From UBA11612 sp963976395 (lineage in GTDB: Bacteria; Pseudomonadota; Alphaproteobacteria; Rhodospirillales; Rhodospirillaceae): a DNA stretch of 64,000 bases. The position numbers and the translations under genes were made by a program. This document shows, in pieces, positions 15,288 to 24,225 of this stretch (the stretch's first letter is position 1; each line of letters begins with the position of its first letter). Location: NCBI GenBank assembly GCA_963976395.1, contig CAXBLG010000008.1, positions 26,957 through 90,956 of the forward strand, in the 5' to 3' direction. Under the pieces are notes generated by a model, which saw nothing but the letters and a program-made list of their open reading frames with translations, was not told the origin of the DNA and did no database searches.

Positions 15288-17288
15288 TCAGGCGACTTCA
15301 CTGATGATATGGCCATTGCCATCATCATCTTCGTCGTTGTCGCCGCTGGTGCCGTCGAGAAACGATTGCCAGTCGTAGCTACTATCGTCGTCGGTAATGT
15401 TGAAGCTTTGTGCCCACACCGGGTCGGCAACGCGTTTCTCGCTGGCGGTCTGAATTTGCTTCTCGGCGCGGGTTAGATTGCGCTCGGTAATAATCGCCAT
15501 GCGTCCTGCACCGTGGTCTTTGTATACCATCAACGCCATCCGGAAGGCTTCAGAGGATTGACGCATGTATTCCCACTCACCGGTATGCTTGGCGAGGAGA
15601 AACAGGGCTGAGCCGAGGCTGTTCTGTATTGAGGCCCACTGCAAAGGCGCGGTATCGGGGGTGCGAACTTGTAGTGAGGCAATGCAGCACTTCACCGCGT
15701 ATTCCAAAATCGGCACGCTGCGGACGTTATCGCCGTACACTTGAAGAATCTGCGCGAGTGAGTTGGAAATCTCCGACCACCGGATTGGATGGGTGTACTT
15801 GTTGAAAATTTGCCGCGCGGCCTGACAGGCATGGATAGCTTCGCGCAACGCATTGTCGTCGCCAATCGCCATATCGATTTTGTAGAGCACACATCCTAGA
15901 CGGTACTTCATCAAGCCCCAATCGACGGTCTGTTTGCGGCGAGAGATATGCATCAGTGCGCGGCGATAAGCATCGGCCGCTTGCTCAAGACAGTCGCTAT
16001 CGTTCGAGCGCTCGGCGATGATCTGGAGGGTGAGACCCAGTTGTTGATACAATTGGCCAAGAAGAGGGCCATGATCATTAGGAATAAGTTCGACTGCGGC
16101 GCGCCAAGCTTCAACGGCGGTTTGATACCAGCCGCGGTCGCCTTCCAACTGGGCACATATGGCGCACGCATTGCCGAAACAGAATATGGTGGCGGCACGT
16201 TCAAGCGGTTCCATCGCAGCCGATGGGTCGAGGCCCATCGTCTTTGCAGACGCTGTGATGGCCGGCAAGGCAGAGCGCAAAATACGCCCCTGCGAAAAGC
16301 TGCGCGGGTCGATCGCAGCCAGGATCACGGCGCGCACAAGCGGCACCCAGTCCGTATAAAAATCCACCGGCAGCGTGAGGACGTTCATCGGCGTAAAGCG
16401 GCCGGGCCGTTCACCGGGGCTGGAAGCCGTGCCGGTAAAGTGCAGTTCAAGATTGCGTCCTGTGGGGTCGATGTTCCCCCAGATCAAAAGATCGGCGTTG
16501 TAATCGGCCATCCACTTGCGGCCTTCGCGAGTTGCCCGCTTTGTAATGTCGTCGTTGAAAACGCTTTCAGGCTCACCCAGGCCGGGTATGAAGCGCGTTA
16601 GATCGCGGTCGATTGCCATAACACGTGTGCCTGGAATGCCGTCCAGCGCTTGGAGAATCAGCTGGTGCTGCATGTCTTCATAGTCGTCGTGAAATTTACC
16701 GACCATGATGAGAAGGTCGCTCGGCGCCGGTGCTTTAGACTTTTTGCCTGGGCGGCGCGTGGGGTCTTTAACGACGGAGTCGATCAGCTTCTCGAACAAA
16801 TTCGGTTTACGCTCGCCGATGAGATTGGTCGGTAAGGGGCGGCCTACACGTACCGGCGGTGGGGCGCTAAAATCGGCAGTTACCTCACTTACAGGGACCG
16901 GCAATTTCGCCGCTGCCGCTCTGTAAGCTTCGGCCCTGACAATATCATTGCCGCCTTCCGGCGAACGCATGCGCCGAGCCATTTTTGTCATGACTTTAAG
17001 GGCGGTGTCCGGGTCGGCTTCGATCTGACTTAGGAATTCATCGCGCGGGATGGCTTTAACGGTGACCGAGCCCCTGGCGCGGGCGGTGGCTGTGCGCGGC
17101 GCGTTATCGAGGACGCCCATTTCGCCGAAAAGCTCACCGGCCCGATGGCGCGACATCACCGTCGGTCCTTCAGGACCGTTCTTAATGAGTTCAACCGACC
17201 CTTCGAGAACCTCAAAGGCCCAGTCGCTCTCATCCCCTTGGCGGTAGATGATCTCTCTGTCTTTGAATGTTTTTGTGACCGTTCTCAC
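15288..17288 (-). CDS. Cyclic-nucleotide-binding domain protein with TPR-like C-terminus
   Basis: A 666-residue cytoplasmic protein. Residues about 5-110 form a cNMP-binding domain with the phosphate cassette GELFGEMGVLDNAPRTATARA, including the conserved arginine. A proline-rich linker leads to a middle domain, about 190-330 (SDLLIMVGKFHDDYEDM to ADLLIWGNIDPTGRNLELHF), whose alternating strands recall TolB-N/FlgO-like domains; that is inference. From about 370 to 600 come helical TPR-like repeats (AVEAWRAAVELIPND, AADAYRRALMHI, AIHACQAARQIF, SSEAFRMALMVY). The tail is very acidic (DNDEDDDG). There is no DNA-binding or kinase domain, so it is probably a cAMP/cGMP-responsive scaffold. It starts with GTG at 17288. 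Confidence 0.75.
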   Translation of the reverse strand: MRTVTKTFKDREIIYRQGDESDWAFEVLEGSVELIKNGPEGPTVMSRHRAGELFGEMGVLDNAPRTATARARGSVTVKAIPRDEFLSQIEADPDTALKVMTKMARRMRSPEGGNDIVRAEAYRAAAAKLPVPVSEVTADFSAPPPVRVGRPLPTNLIGERKPNLFEKLIDSVVKDPTRRPGKKSKAPAPSDLLIMVGKFHDDYEDMQHQLILQALDGIPGTRVMAIDRDLTRFIPGLGEPESVFNDDITKRATREGRKWMADYNADLLIWGNIDPTGRNLELHFTGTASSPGERPGRFTPMNVLTLPVDFYTDWVPLVRAVILAAIDPRSFSQGRILRSALPAITASAKTMGLDPSAAMEPLERAATIFCFGNACAICAQLEGDRGWYQTAVEAWRAAVELIPNDHGPLLGQLYQQLGLTLQIIAERSNDSDCLEQAADAYRRALMHISRRKQTVDWGLMKYRLGCVLYKIDMAIGDDNALREAIHACQAARQIFNKYTHPIRWSEISNSLAQILQVYGDNVRSVPILEYAVKCCIASLQVRTPDTAPLQWASIQNSLGSALFLLAKHTGEWEYMRQSSEAFRMALMVYKDHGAGRMAIITERNLTRAEKQIQTASEKRVADPVWAQSFNITDDDSSYDWQSFLDGTSGDNDEDDDGNGHIISEVA

Positions 17289-17421
17289 GGAGGCTTCCCC
17301 GGGGTAGGAATGGGTACGTGAACGCTTCTGCGTGACGTTGCGAGCCTACTTTCGAACGGGAACGGTTTAATAAACGTTAAGGCCCTGACCGAACTTTGAA
17401 ATGAACTTCGGTAGGTTTAAT

Positions 17422-17437
17422 TGATGCATATACATCA
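17422..17437. promoter_or_regulatory. MarR-like dyad upstream of the cNMP-TPR gene
   Basis: TGATGCATATACATCA has five-base perfect arms around an AT core and shares the ATATACA core of the palindrome at the marR start. It is 134 bases before the cNMP-TPR start and just past the marR stop. It is a candidate second site for that regulator. Confidence 0.35.
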
Positions 17438-17453
17438 TAAATAATGAATGAAC

Positions 17454-17906
17454 TTACAGTTGCCCCAATATCTCTAGCAGTTGCCCGGCGCGTTCAGGGC
17501 CTATGCGGTGGGTAAGGTCGTGCTGGGTGTCTTTCCATAAAGCTTTTGCCTTGTTGAGAACGGTTTGCCCGGAAATGGTGAGGCTAATAATATCCGGACG
17601 TCTTCCTGCGCCAACGTGAGTGTCCACATATCCAGCGTGTTTTAGGGGCTTGATGTTTCGGCTCAAAGTCGTGCGGTCCATCGCCATGTATGTGGAGATC
17701 TGTGGAGTCGGTACGGGCTCAAAGGCCGCAATGACAACTAATATGTTGAATTGGCTATAATTTATACCGCTGGGCCGGAGGGATTGATCGAAAGCCCGCG
17801 TGAAAAGTCGCGCAGCCCGTCGCACGTGGTGGGCCAAGCAAACCTGGATAATCGCATCGGCCCTCGCCGCGGGCAGATCACTAAAGCCCTCTGTTTGTAA
17901 CTTCAT
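17454..17906 (-). CDS. MarR family transcriptional regulator
   Basis: A 150-residue winged-helix regulator. The N-terminal helix region VCLAHHVRRAARLFTRAFDQSLRPSGI is followed by the wHTH: YSQFNILVVIAAFEPVPTPQISTYMAMDRTTLSRNIKPLKHAGYV and the wing HVGAGRRPDIISLT. MarR proteins are dimeric repressors released by phenolic or other ligands, or by oxidation. Cysteine 23 is the only cysteine, so a redox mechanism is possible but unsupported. A 12-base palindrome lies just upstream of its start, suggesting autoregulation. No efflux or catabolic partner is adjacent, so its target is uncertain. Confidence 0.85.
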   Translation of the reverse strand: MKLQTEGFSDLPAARADAIIQVCLAHHVRRAARLFTRAFDQSLRPSGINYSQFNILVVIAAFEPVPTPQISTYMAMDRTTLSRNIKPLKHAGYVDTHVGAGRRPDIISLTISGQTVLNKAKALWKDTQHDLTHRIGPERAGQLLEILGQL

Positions 17907-17909
17907 TTA

Positions 17910-17921
17910 TTGTATATACAA
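17910..17921. promoter_or_regulatory. Palindrome at the marR start (probable autoregulatory operator)
   Basis: TTGTATATACAA is a perfect 12-base palindrome beginning three bases upstream of the marR ATG, inside an AT-rich stretch. Binding here would block ribosome loading or transcription of marR itself. Confidence 0.5.
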
Positions 17922-17963
17922 CAATAAAATCGAAAATGCGACAAGTTCTGGTAAATTTTAAGT

Positions 17964-18224
17964 CTACTCGGCGGGAGAGCCGCCAGATTTGGGATGTTTA
18001 ATGGCACCTTGATAAATACGGGCCGTCTGTTCGCCTAACTTCGCGGCAACGAACGGGTTGCCACTTTCATCCCGGCCGAAGTCCATAGCGATGGCGCCAC
18101 GTTCCACTGCGGTGATCGCCTCGGCTTCAGGTATGTCGAAGGCCTTGGCTATCGCGCCGATTAGAGCAGCAATTTCCGCATGCATTTCCGGTTTCGGGGC
18201 ATCGTTACCCGTTGGATCAGCCAT
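17964..18224 (-). CDS. Small hypothetical protein
   Basis: A protein of 86 residues that I do not recognise. The start is ATG at 18224, with GAGGG 12 bases upstream; the in-frame GTG at 18236 coincides with that site and is unlikely. It is soluble, alanine-rich and acidic at the N-terminus, with a helix IAALIGAIAKAFDIPEAEAITAVERGAIAMDFG and a basic tail. It lies 57 bases upstream of marR on the same strand. Codon use looks normal and the frame is clean, which supports coding, but no function can be given. Confidence 0.5.
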   Translation of the reverse strand: MADPTGNDAPKPEMHAEIAALIGAIAKAFDIPEAEAITAVERGAIAMDFGRDESGNPFVAAKLGEQTARIYQGAIKHPKSGGSPAE

Positions 18225-18347
18225 AAATTCAATCACCCTCTATCTATTCCGTATCTCGACTCGCTTCGTCACCGGTTGCGCAATTCCGGCAGTGGGCTGA
18301 CAATACCGCCCACATAGCGCCTAGCCCCATAACTGTCAGCGTGGACC

Positions 18348-18815
18348 ATGACTCGCCATATCATTGCACTACTCTTTATGATCTACGCCATACCGGCGGT
18401 CCACGCTAAAGACCTTGTCGAGACCGCGACCGAGGCGGGAACTTTTAATACCTTTTTGCTGGCCGCGCGGAACACGGGGTTGATGGAAAGTTTAAAAAGC
18501 ACCGGACCCTGGACAATTTTTGCGCCGACCGATGATGCCTTCGCGGAACTTCCCACCGGCGAGCTGCGACTACTGCTCCTCCCGCAAAATCTCGAAAGAC
18601 TCGAAGCTGTAATCCGCAATCATATTGTTGCCGGTGAAGTGACGTCGCGGGATATTCTAGGCAAGCGGCTTGAGGCCGTGACAGTTGATGGCGGTACTTT
18701 GCTGATAGACGCCACCAAGAATGTTATGGTCGATGAAGCCCGTGTGGTAAAAGCCGATGTGATCGCCGACAACGGATTCATACATGTTATTGATGCCGTC
18801 CTAATGCCCGAGTAG
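18348..18815 (+). CDS. Exported fasciclin-domain protein
   Basis: A 155-residue secreted protein with a signal peptide (about 1-20, cleavage after VHA) and a single FAS1 domain. The two conserved blocks are present: TGPWTIFAPTDDAFAELPTG (H1) and NGFIHVIDAVLMPE (H2), with the YH-type NHIVAGEV between them. FAS1 domains mediate adhesion or extracellular interactions; bacterial single-domain members are mostly uncharacterised. It is a stand-alone gene, transcribed away from the small hypothetical gene, with 123 bases of intergenic DNA. Confidence 0.85.
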   Translation: MTRHIIALLFMIYAIPAVHAKDLVETATEAGTFNTFLLAARNTGLMESLKSTGPWTIFAPTDDAFAELPTGELRLLLLPQNLERLEAVIRNHIVAGEVTSRDILGKRLEAVTVDGGTLLIDATKNVMVDEARVVKADVIADNGFIHVIDAVLMPE

Positions 18816-18864
18816 CTGGTAGAGTCTAGATTCAACACCGACGGTTACGTTACCTCTCATGCAT

Positions 18865-19704
18865 ATGAAATTTGTCAGTTACGAATATTCCCATGGCCCC
18901 AGTTTCGGTGCGGTGATTGGCGACGACATCATTGATCTATCTGATGCAGGCTCTTCGCTGCGCGCGGTTCTCGCCACCGGCCCTTTGGGTAATTTGCAAG
19001 CAGTAGCCGCCAAGCGCAAGCCGATCGCGCCTCTCAATAAAGTTGTGTTGCTGCAAGTTGTTCCTGACGCCGCGCGTGTAATTTGCGTCGGCAAAAATTA
19101 CCACGAACACGCCAAGGAAATGGGCGGTGAAGCGCCTGCCCAGCCTAACTTGTTTATGCGCACCCCCCAGTCCCTGGTGGGCCATCGCCAATCTATCGTT
19201 TGTCCAAATGCCTCCAGTCAGTACGATTATGAGGGAGAATTGGCGGTGGTGATTGGGCGTGGCGGCCGCCGCATTCCGCCTGACCGTGCGCTATCGCATG
19301 TGGCGGGGTATACGTGTTTTCTCGACGGCAGCGTGCGTGATTTTCAAAAGCATTCTTTTACAGCGGGGAAAAATTTTGATTCGTCCGGTGCATGTGGACC
19401 TTGGTTGGTTCCTGCGGCTGAAGTGTCAGATCCGCAGTCACTTACCTTGACCACTCGACTAAACGGCGAAGTTGTTCAGCACGCAAACACATCCGAGATG
19501 ATCCACTCCGTGTCCGCCATCATTTCGTATATCTCGACATTCACTCATCTTGAACCGGGCGATGTAATCGCCACGGGCACGCCGTCGGGTGTTGGTGCTG
19601 CTCGGACGCCGCCCAAATGGCTGAAACCTGGCGATCAGGTGGAAGTGGAAATTGAAGATATCGGTGTACTCGCCAACACGGTCATTTCCGAGCCGTCGGT
19701 TTAA
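18865..19704 (+). CDS. Fumarylacetoacetate hydrolase family protein
   Basis: A protein of about 279 residues with the FAH/HpcE fold, metal-dependent enzymes that hydrolyse or decarboxylate C-C bonds in acylpyruvates and related ring-cleavage products. Conserved text includes VICVGKNYHEHAKEMG, LFMRTPQSLVGH, YDYEGELAVVIGRGGRRI (metal acidic residues), GYTCFLDGSVRDFQKHS, GKNFDSSGACGPWLV and GDVIATGTPSGVG. ATGs at 18859 and 18865 are both possible; the second matches the usual MKFVSY start and neither has a good ribosome-binding site. It is followed closely by the peptide-transporter operon, but a functional link is not obvious. The substrate is unknown. Confidence 0.85.
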   Translation: MKFVSYEYSHGPSFGAVIGDDIIDLSDAGSSLRAVLATGPLGNLQAVAAKRKPIAPLNKVVLLQVVPDAARVICVGKNYHEHAKEMGGEAPAQPNLFMRTPQSLVGHRQSIVCPNASSQYDYEGELAVVIGRGGRRIPPDRALSHVAGYTCFLDGSVRDFQKHSFTAGKNFDSSGACGPWLVPAAEVSDPQSLTLTTRLNGEVVQHANTSEMIHSVSAIISYISTFTHLEPGDVIATGTPSGVGAARTPPKWLKPGDQVEVEIEDIGVLANTVISEPSV

Positions 19705-19736
19705 CCGCTCCTTGCGCTGCCCGGATCAGCTTTAGC

Positions 19737-21293
19737 ATGCGGTCTTTAGGTGGTTTTTTCTTAGTTCTATGTCTGGCGCTGCCGGCGGTCGCACAAACCG
19801 CTGGGACTTTGCGAATCGCTGTGCCGAGCTTACCGACCGTGTTTGATCCGCATAAGGCAGCGTCGCCATTAGACATTGCAGTCGCGAACGAACTTTTTAT
19901 GGGGCTTGTGACTCGCGGCGCAGATGGCGAGTTAGTTCCCGGGATTGCTTCGTCGTGGGACATCAGCGCCGATGGCCTGGCCTATACATTCTCTCTCCGA
20001 TCCGATGCAAAATGGTCGGATGGCCGCCGGGTCACCGCCGGGGATTTTGTTGCGGGCTTTGAGCGGGCGCTCGATCCGAGAACGGCCGCGCCCTATGCCG
20101 GCGATTTATTGATGATTGAAGGTGCCGAGGATGTTCTTGCGGGTCGCCGCGCACCGCGCAATCTTAACGTCTCATCGTCATTCTTTGGCAAGTTAAGACT
20201 CAATCTTGTTCGGCCGTCGGCGAATTTTCTCGAAATTCTCGCTCGCCCGATTGCCGCCCCGGTCCCGCGCCATGTGTTGGGCGGCGAGACCGCACTCTGG
20301 GAGGTGCCGGAATCGGCCGTGAACAGTGGCGCGTTCATGGTCACCAATACCGGCACTGGACTCTCTCTGGTTCGAAATCCCCATTTTTTCGAAAGGCACT
20401 CAAACGAGATCGAACGCATTGATTTTGTGCTCGCCGAATCCGCCGATGTAGCGAATGGTTTTGTGGAGAACGGTCTAGCAAATCTTACGCTTGGCTTTTC
20501 ATTTGTGATGAGGAGTAGCTCAGAATCCCGGTTCTTGCGAGCCGACGGTGGCAGGGCTCTGTATTTTGTCGCAGTAAACGTACGCCGACCGGTCTTGGCG
20601 GTTCGAGAGGTACGCCACGCCCTTGCTATGAGTCTTGATCGCGAGAGCCTCCTGCGCAATATCGAAGTGTCCGGCGCCGTTGCCGCTTACAAGATTGTTC
20701 CGCCTGACATTTTGGACGAGGTCCTATCGCCGCCGGCGTCCTACGCCCGGCTTCCCGCCGAGATGCGCGGGCCGATCGCTGAAGTCCTTCTTGCCGAATC
20801 GCAGATCGGGCCTAGCGCGCCTTACATGATTAGGTTGATTTATCCGCTTGGCGAGGTTCATGACTCAATCGCTCGGCACATCACAACTGTATGGGCTCCT
20901 TTAGGGATTCAAGTGGTGGCCACCGGGCTGCCGCAGTCCGAGTATGATCAGGCCCTTTCCGCTGGCGAGTTTGACGCGGCACTGGCGTCTGGTCGAAGGG
21001 GCGGTACAAGCCCAATGACCTATATGATGCCTCTGACCCAATCTGCGGGTTCTCTGAACATCACGGGCTACGACGAGCCCGACTTCGACATGCGCTTAAT
21101 AGCGGCCGACACAGAACCAGACGGCGCCTCTCGGCAAACACGCTTCGCCGAGGCGGAAAATGTGCTGATCCAAGATCAGGTCATTTTACCAGTCTTCTTT
21201 TATACGCCGCGCCATGCGGTTGCAGATATAGTGCAAGGATGGATAGCCAACACGCATGGCGTTCATCCTTTGCGGTACCTATCCTCGCGCTAA
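19737..21293 (+). CDS. Peptide ABC transporter substrate-binding protein (SBP family 5)
   Basis: A 518-residue periplasmic binding protein of the oligopeptide/dipeptide class. The signal peptide (MRSLGGFFLVLCLALPAVAQ) is followed by GTLRIAVPSLPTVFDPHKAA. The family segment ELFMGLVTRGADGELVPGIASSWDISADGLAYTFSLR is clear, and VTAGDFVAGFERALDP follows. No lipobox cysteine is seen, so it is soluble. It heads a five-gene importer (two permeases, two ATPases) and lies 32 bases after the FAH gene. The sequence cannot decide between oligopeptide, dipeptide and glutathione; the downstream gamma-glutamyltransferase favours peptides or glutathione. Confidence 0.88.
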   Translation: MRSLGGFFLVLCLALPAVAQTAGTLRIAVPSLPTVFDPHKAASPLDIAVANELFMGLVTRGADGELVPGIASSWDISADGLAYTFSLRSDAKWSDGRRVTAGDFVAGFERALDPRTAAPYAGDLLMIEGAEDVLAGRRAPRNLNVSSSFFGKLRLNLVRPSANFLEILARPIAAPVPRHVLGGETALWEVPESAVNSGAFMVTNTGTGLSLVRNPHFFERHSNEIERIDFVLAESADVANGFVENGLANLTLGFSFVMRSSSESRFLRADGGRALYFVAVNVRRPVLAVREVRHALAMSLDRESLLRNIEVSGAVAAYKIVPPDILDEVLSPPASYARLPAEMRGPIAEVLLAESQIGPSAPYMIRLIYPLGEVHDSIARHITTVWAPLGIQVVATGLPQSEYDQALSAGEFDAALASGRRGGTSPMTYMMPLTQSAGSLNITGYDEPDFDMRLIAADTEPDGASRQTRFAEAENVLIQDQVILPVFFYTPRHAVADIVQGWIANTHGVHPLRYLSSR

Positions 21294-21389
21294 GGGTGAA
21301 GAGCGGTTCAGGCGTCGTTGTGCTTGGCGCGACCTCCAGGCACAGCTATGGTCAAGAGCGGTATTCACCGGCTGGGGCGCCAAGGACTG

Positions 21390-22331
21390 ATGTGGTCATA
21401 TCTTGCCAGACGACTTGCTATGGGCATCCCGACGCTTTGGGTGATCATTACCGTTTGTTTTTTTCTGATGCGGCTAACCCCTGGTGGGCCGTTTGACTCA
21501 GACGCGCCGGTGCCGCCTGAGGTTTTGGCAAACTTGCGCGCGCGCTATCAACTTGATGACCCTCTTTGGCACCAATACCTTTCGTATTTGTGGAATCTAT
21601 TGCAGGGCGATTTTGGCCCCTCGTTTAAATATCAAGATTTCACGGTCACTGAACTGATCGCTCAAGGGTTTCCCATCAGCTTGCAAAACGGCTTAAGCGC
21701 GCTTTTGCTTGCAGTGTTCATTGGCGTGCCCATGGGAGTTCTAGCCGCGCTCAAGCAGAACAGTCCGCGCGATTATACAGTCTCGGCCGTGGCCATGACC
21801 GGCATCGTGATCCCTAATTTTGTTATGGGCCACATCCTCATATTGGTGTTCGGCGTATGGTTGAAAGATACGGTCTTCAGTTTGCCCGCCGGCGGCTGGG
21901 GTGACGGGGGGCTGGCCTATCGCGTCTTGCCTGTCATCGTGCTGTCGCTGCCGTTCATCGCCTATGTGGCACGCATAAGTCGCGGCAGCATGATCGAAGC
22001 TATGCGCACCAACTATGTGCGGACAGCCCGCGCAAAAGGCTTGCCGTTTCGCACTGTCGTTATGCGCCATGCCATGAAAGCAGCCATGACGCCGGTGGTT
22101 ACGTATCTGGGGCCGGCCACAGCGTTTATCCTGACGGGCTCGATGGTGGTGGAGACGATTTTCCAGATCCCGGGCATTGGACGCTACTTCGTGCAGGGCG
22201 CTCTCAACCGCGACTACACCTTAGTGATGGGTGTCACTATCCTCAGCGCAGCGCTCATCATTTTGATGAATCTTCTTGTGGATGTTCTGTACGGGGTGCT
22301 CGACCCGAAGGTGCGGTATGACCAGCATTAA
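21390..22331 (+). CDS. Peptide ABC transporter permease (OppB/DppB-like)
   Basis: A 313-residue inner-membrane permease with six predicted helices. ATG at 21390 is chosen for its AAGGA at six bases and because MWSYLARRLAMGIPTLWVII matches OppB-type N-termini; in-frame codons upstream to 21318 are less likely. The coupling EAA loop reads YVRTARAKGLPFRTVVMRHAMKAAMTP, which docks on the ATPases. It overlaps the next permease by 14 bases, so the two are coupled. Confidence 0.9.
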   Translation: MWSYLARRLAMGIPTLWVIITVCFFLMRLTPGGPFDSDAPVPPEVLANLRARYQLDDPLWHQYLSYLWNLLQGDFGPSFKYQDFTVTELIAQGFPISLQNGLSALLLAVFIGVPMGVLAALKQNSPRDYTVSAVAMTGIVIPNFVMGHILILVFGVWLKDTVFSLPAGGWGDGGLAYRVLPVIVLSLPFIAYVARISRGSMIEAMRTNYVRTARAKGLPFRTVVMRHAMKAAMTPVVTYLGPATAFILTGSMVVETIFQIPGIGRYFVQGALNRDYTLVMGVTILSAALIILMNLLVDVLYGVLDPKVRYDQH

Positions 22332-23229
22332 TCTCGCCTCTCGCCACGGCGAAGCCCTTGAGACGGCGGCAAGTGTTGAAGGCCGCAGCTTGTGGCAGGA
22401 TGCTTGGCGGCGTTTACTCAGAAACCGCGCGGCCGTGGTTAGCCTTATTATTCTTGCCGTGATCGGATTGCTCTCGGTGTTGGGGCCGTATGCCCTGCCT
22501 TGGAGTTATGACGAGATCGACTGGGACCACATCGAAGCCCTGCCGCCCTCATTGGAGCTCGGACATTATCTCGGCACCGATTATGTGGGCCGTGATCTTC
22601 TTGCACGTACCTTGGTGGGGGGGCGCGTGTCTTTAACGGTGGGCATTCTGGCCACAGCGGTTGCGCTTATTATTGGTGTAACCGTAGGTGCCGTCGCGGG
22701 GTTTGTGGGCGGCCGTGTCGATCAGATTTTAATGCGATTTGTTGATTTGATGTATTCGGTACCGCTGACGTTCTTTGTCATCATTCTTATGGTTCTGTTC
22801 GGCCGGAATTTTATTTTGATGTTTCTCGCCATCGGCTGTGTCGAATGGCTCACGATGTCGCGCATCGTGCGCGGCCAAACGTTATCTCTACGAAACAAAG
22901 AATTCATCGAAGCTGCGCGTGCGTCCGGCGGGACTACGGCCGGTATCATATGGCGGCATATTGTCCCTAACGTCCTTGGTGTGGTGATTATTTATGTCAC
23001 GCTGACAATTCCCCAAGTCATTTTGCTGGAAAGCTTTCTCAGTTTTTTAGGGCTCGGTGTACAGGAACCGCTCACGAGCTGGGGCATGCTGATCAATGAA
23101 GGCGCGGCAGAAATGGAAATCACGCCGCGCACATTGTTTGTGCCGGCAGTTTTTATGACGGTAACTCTATTTTGCTTCAACTTTCTGGGTGACGGTATCC
23201 GCGATGCTCTCGACCCTAAAGACCGGTAG
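22318..23229 (+). CDS. Peptide ABC transporter permease (OppC/DppC-like)
   Basis: A 303-residue second permease. The start is the ATG at 22318 inside the end of the previous gene; a frame extended to 22276 has no support. It has the OppC-type N-terminal helix (RNRAAVVSLIILAVIGLLSVLG), the segment LGTDYVGRDLLARTLVGGRVSLTVG and the EAA loop FIEAARASGGTTAGIIWRHIVPN. It forms the membrane pore with the OppB-like subunit. Confidence 0.9.
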   Translation: MTSINLASRHGEALETAASVEGRSLWQDAWRRLLRNRAAVVSLIILAVIGLLSVLGPYALPWSYDEIDWDHIEALPPSLELGHYLGTDYVGRDLLARTLVGGRVSLTVGILATAVALIIGVTVGAVAGFVGGRVDQILMRFVDLMYSVPLTFFVIILMVLFGRNFILMFLAIGCVEWLTMSRIVRGQTLSLRNKEFIEAARASGGTTAGIIWRHIVPNVLGVVIIYVTLTIPQVILLESFLSFLGLGVQEPLTSWGMLINEGAAEMEITPRTLFVPAVFMTVTLFCFNFLGDGIRDALDPKDR

Positions 23230-23232
23230 CCG

Positions 23233-24225
23233 ATGATCTCAGTGCCGTCTTCCCCCGTTCTGGAAATCAAAAACCTCAGCGTGCAGTTCGCAACGCCCGA
23301 GGGCGAGGTGCAGGCAGTCAGTGATGTATCGCTGTCCGTGAACAAGGGAGAATGTCTGGGAATCGTCGGCGAATCAGGCTCCGGTAAAAGCCAGACCTTT
23401 ATGGCGGCTTTGGGATTGTTGGCGGAAAACGGTACCGCCCAGGGCGAAGTGCTCTTGAACGGTGTCGATCTACTCAAGGCCGGCGAGCGCAAGCTAACGG
23501 CAATACGGGGCAATAAGATCGCGCTGATTTTTCAAGATCCCATGACATCGCTTACTCCGCACATGCGCGTTGGACGTCAGTTGACCGAAGTCTTGATGCG
23601 ACACCGAGGCCTGAATGCGACTGAGGCCCGGGACGGCGCCATTGCTATGCTGAAGCGTGTGCAAATTCCCGAACCCGAACGGCGTTTTATCATGTATCCG
23701 CACGAACTGTCCGGTGGGTTGCGTCAGCGAGTGATGATCGCGATGGCGCTTCTTTGCGGGCCGGATATGGTGATTGCCGACGAACCAACCACCGCTCTTG
23801 ACGTAACTGTCCAAGCGCAGATTCTGGACTTGATTCGGGAGGTACAAGACACGCTCGATACGGCCGTCGTTCTTATCACCCACGATCTCGGTGTGGTTGC
23901 GGGTTTAGCCGACCGGGTCGCAGTCATGTATGCGGGCCGTATCGTTGAGCAGGGAGGTGTGCGCGATATTTTTTATCGGCCCAATCACCCCTATACGCGC
24001 GGATTGCTCGAATGCACCCCGAGTCTTGATCAGGTCCAAACCGGCAAGCTGCTCACAATTCCGGGACAGCCTCCTGATCTTCAGAATCTGCCGCCGGGAT
24101 GCGCTTTTCATCCAAGGTGCGTGCACAGTTCTGAGCGGTGTTTGGCTGAGAGGCCCGTGCTGTCGGCGGCATCCCACAACGGTCAAAAGGCCTGCTTTTT
24201 ATCCGAAGGGCAGGTAAGCCCATGA
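23233..24225 (+). CDS. Peptide ABC transporter ATP-binding protein (OppD/DppD-like)
   Basis: A 330-residue ATPase that powers the importer. Walker A GESGSGKS (about 51-58), the Q loop FQDPM, signature LSGGLRQR, Walker B MVIADEPTTALD and the H loop ITHDLGVV are all present. The C-terminal oligopeptide-transporter domain has the cysteine motif PPGCAFHPRCVHSSERC, which can hold an Fe-S cluster in this family. It starts three bases after the permease stop and overlaps the next ATPase by four bases. Confidence 0.93.
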   Translation: MISVPSSPVLEIKNLSVQFATPEGEVQAVSDVSLSVNKGECLGIVGESGSGKSQTFMAALGLLAENGTAQGEVLLNGVDLLKAGERKLTAIRGNKIALIFQDPMTSLTPHMRVGRQLTEVLMRHRGLNATEARDGAIAMLKRVQIPEPERRFIMYPHELSGGLRQRVMIAMALLCGPDMVIADEPTTALDVTVQAQILDLIREVQDTLDTAVVLITHDLGVVAGLADRVAVMYAGRIVEQGGVRDIFYRPNHPYTRGLLECTPSLDQVQTGKLLTIPGQPPDLQNLPPGCAFHPRCVHSSERCLAERPVLSAASHNGQKACFLSEGQVSP

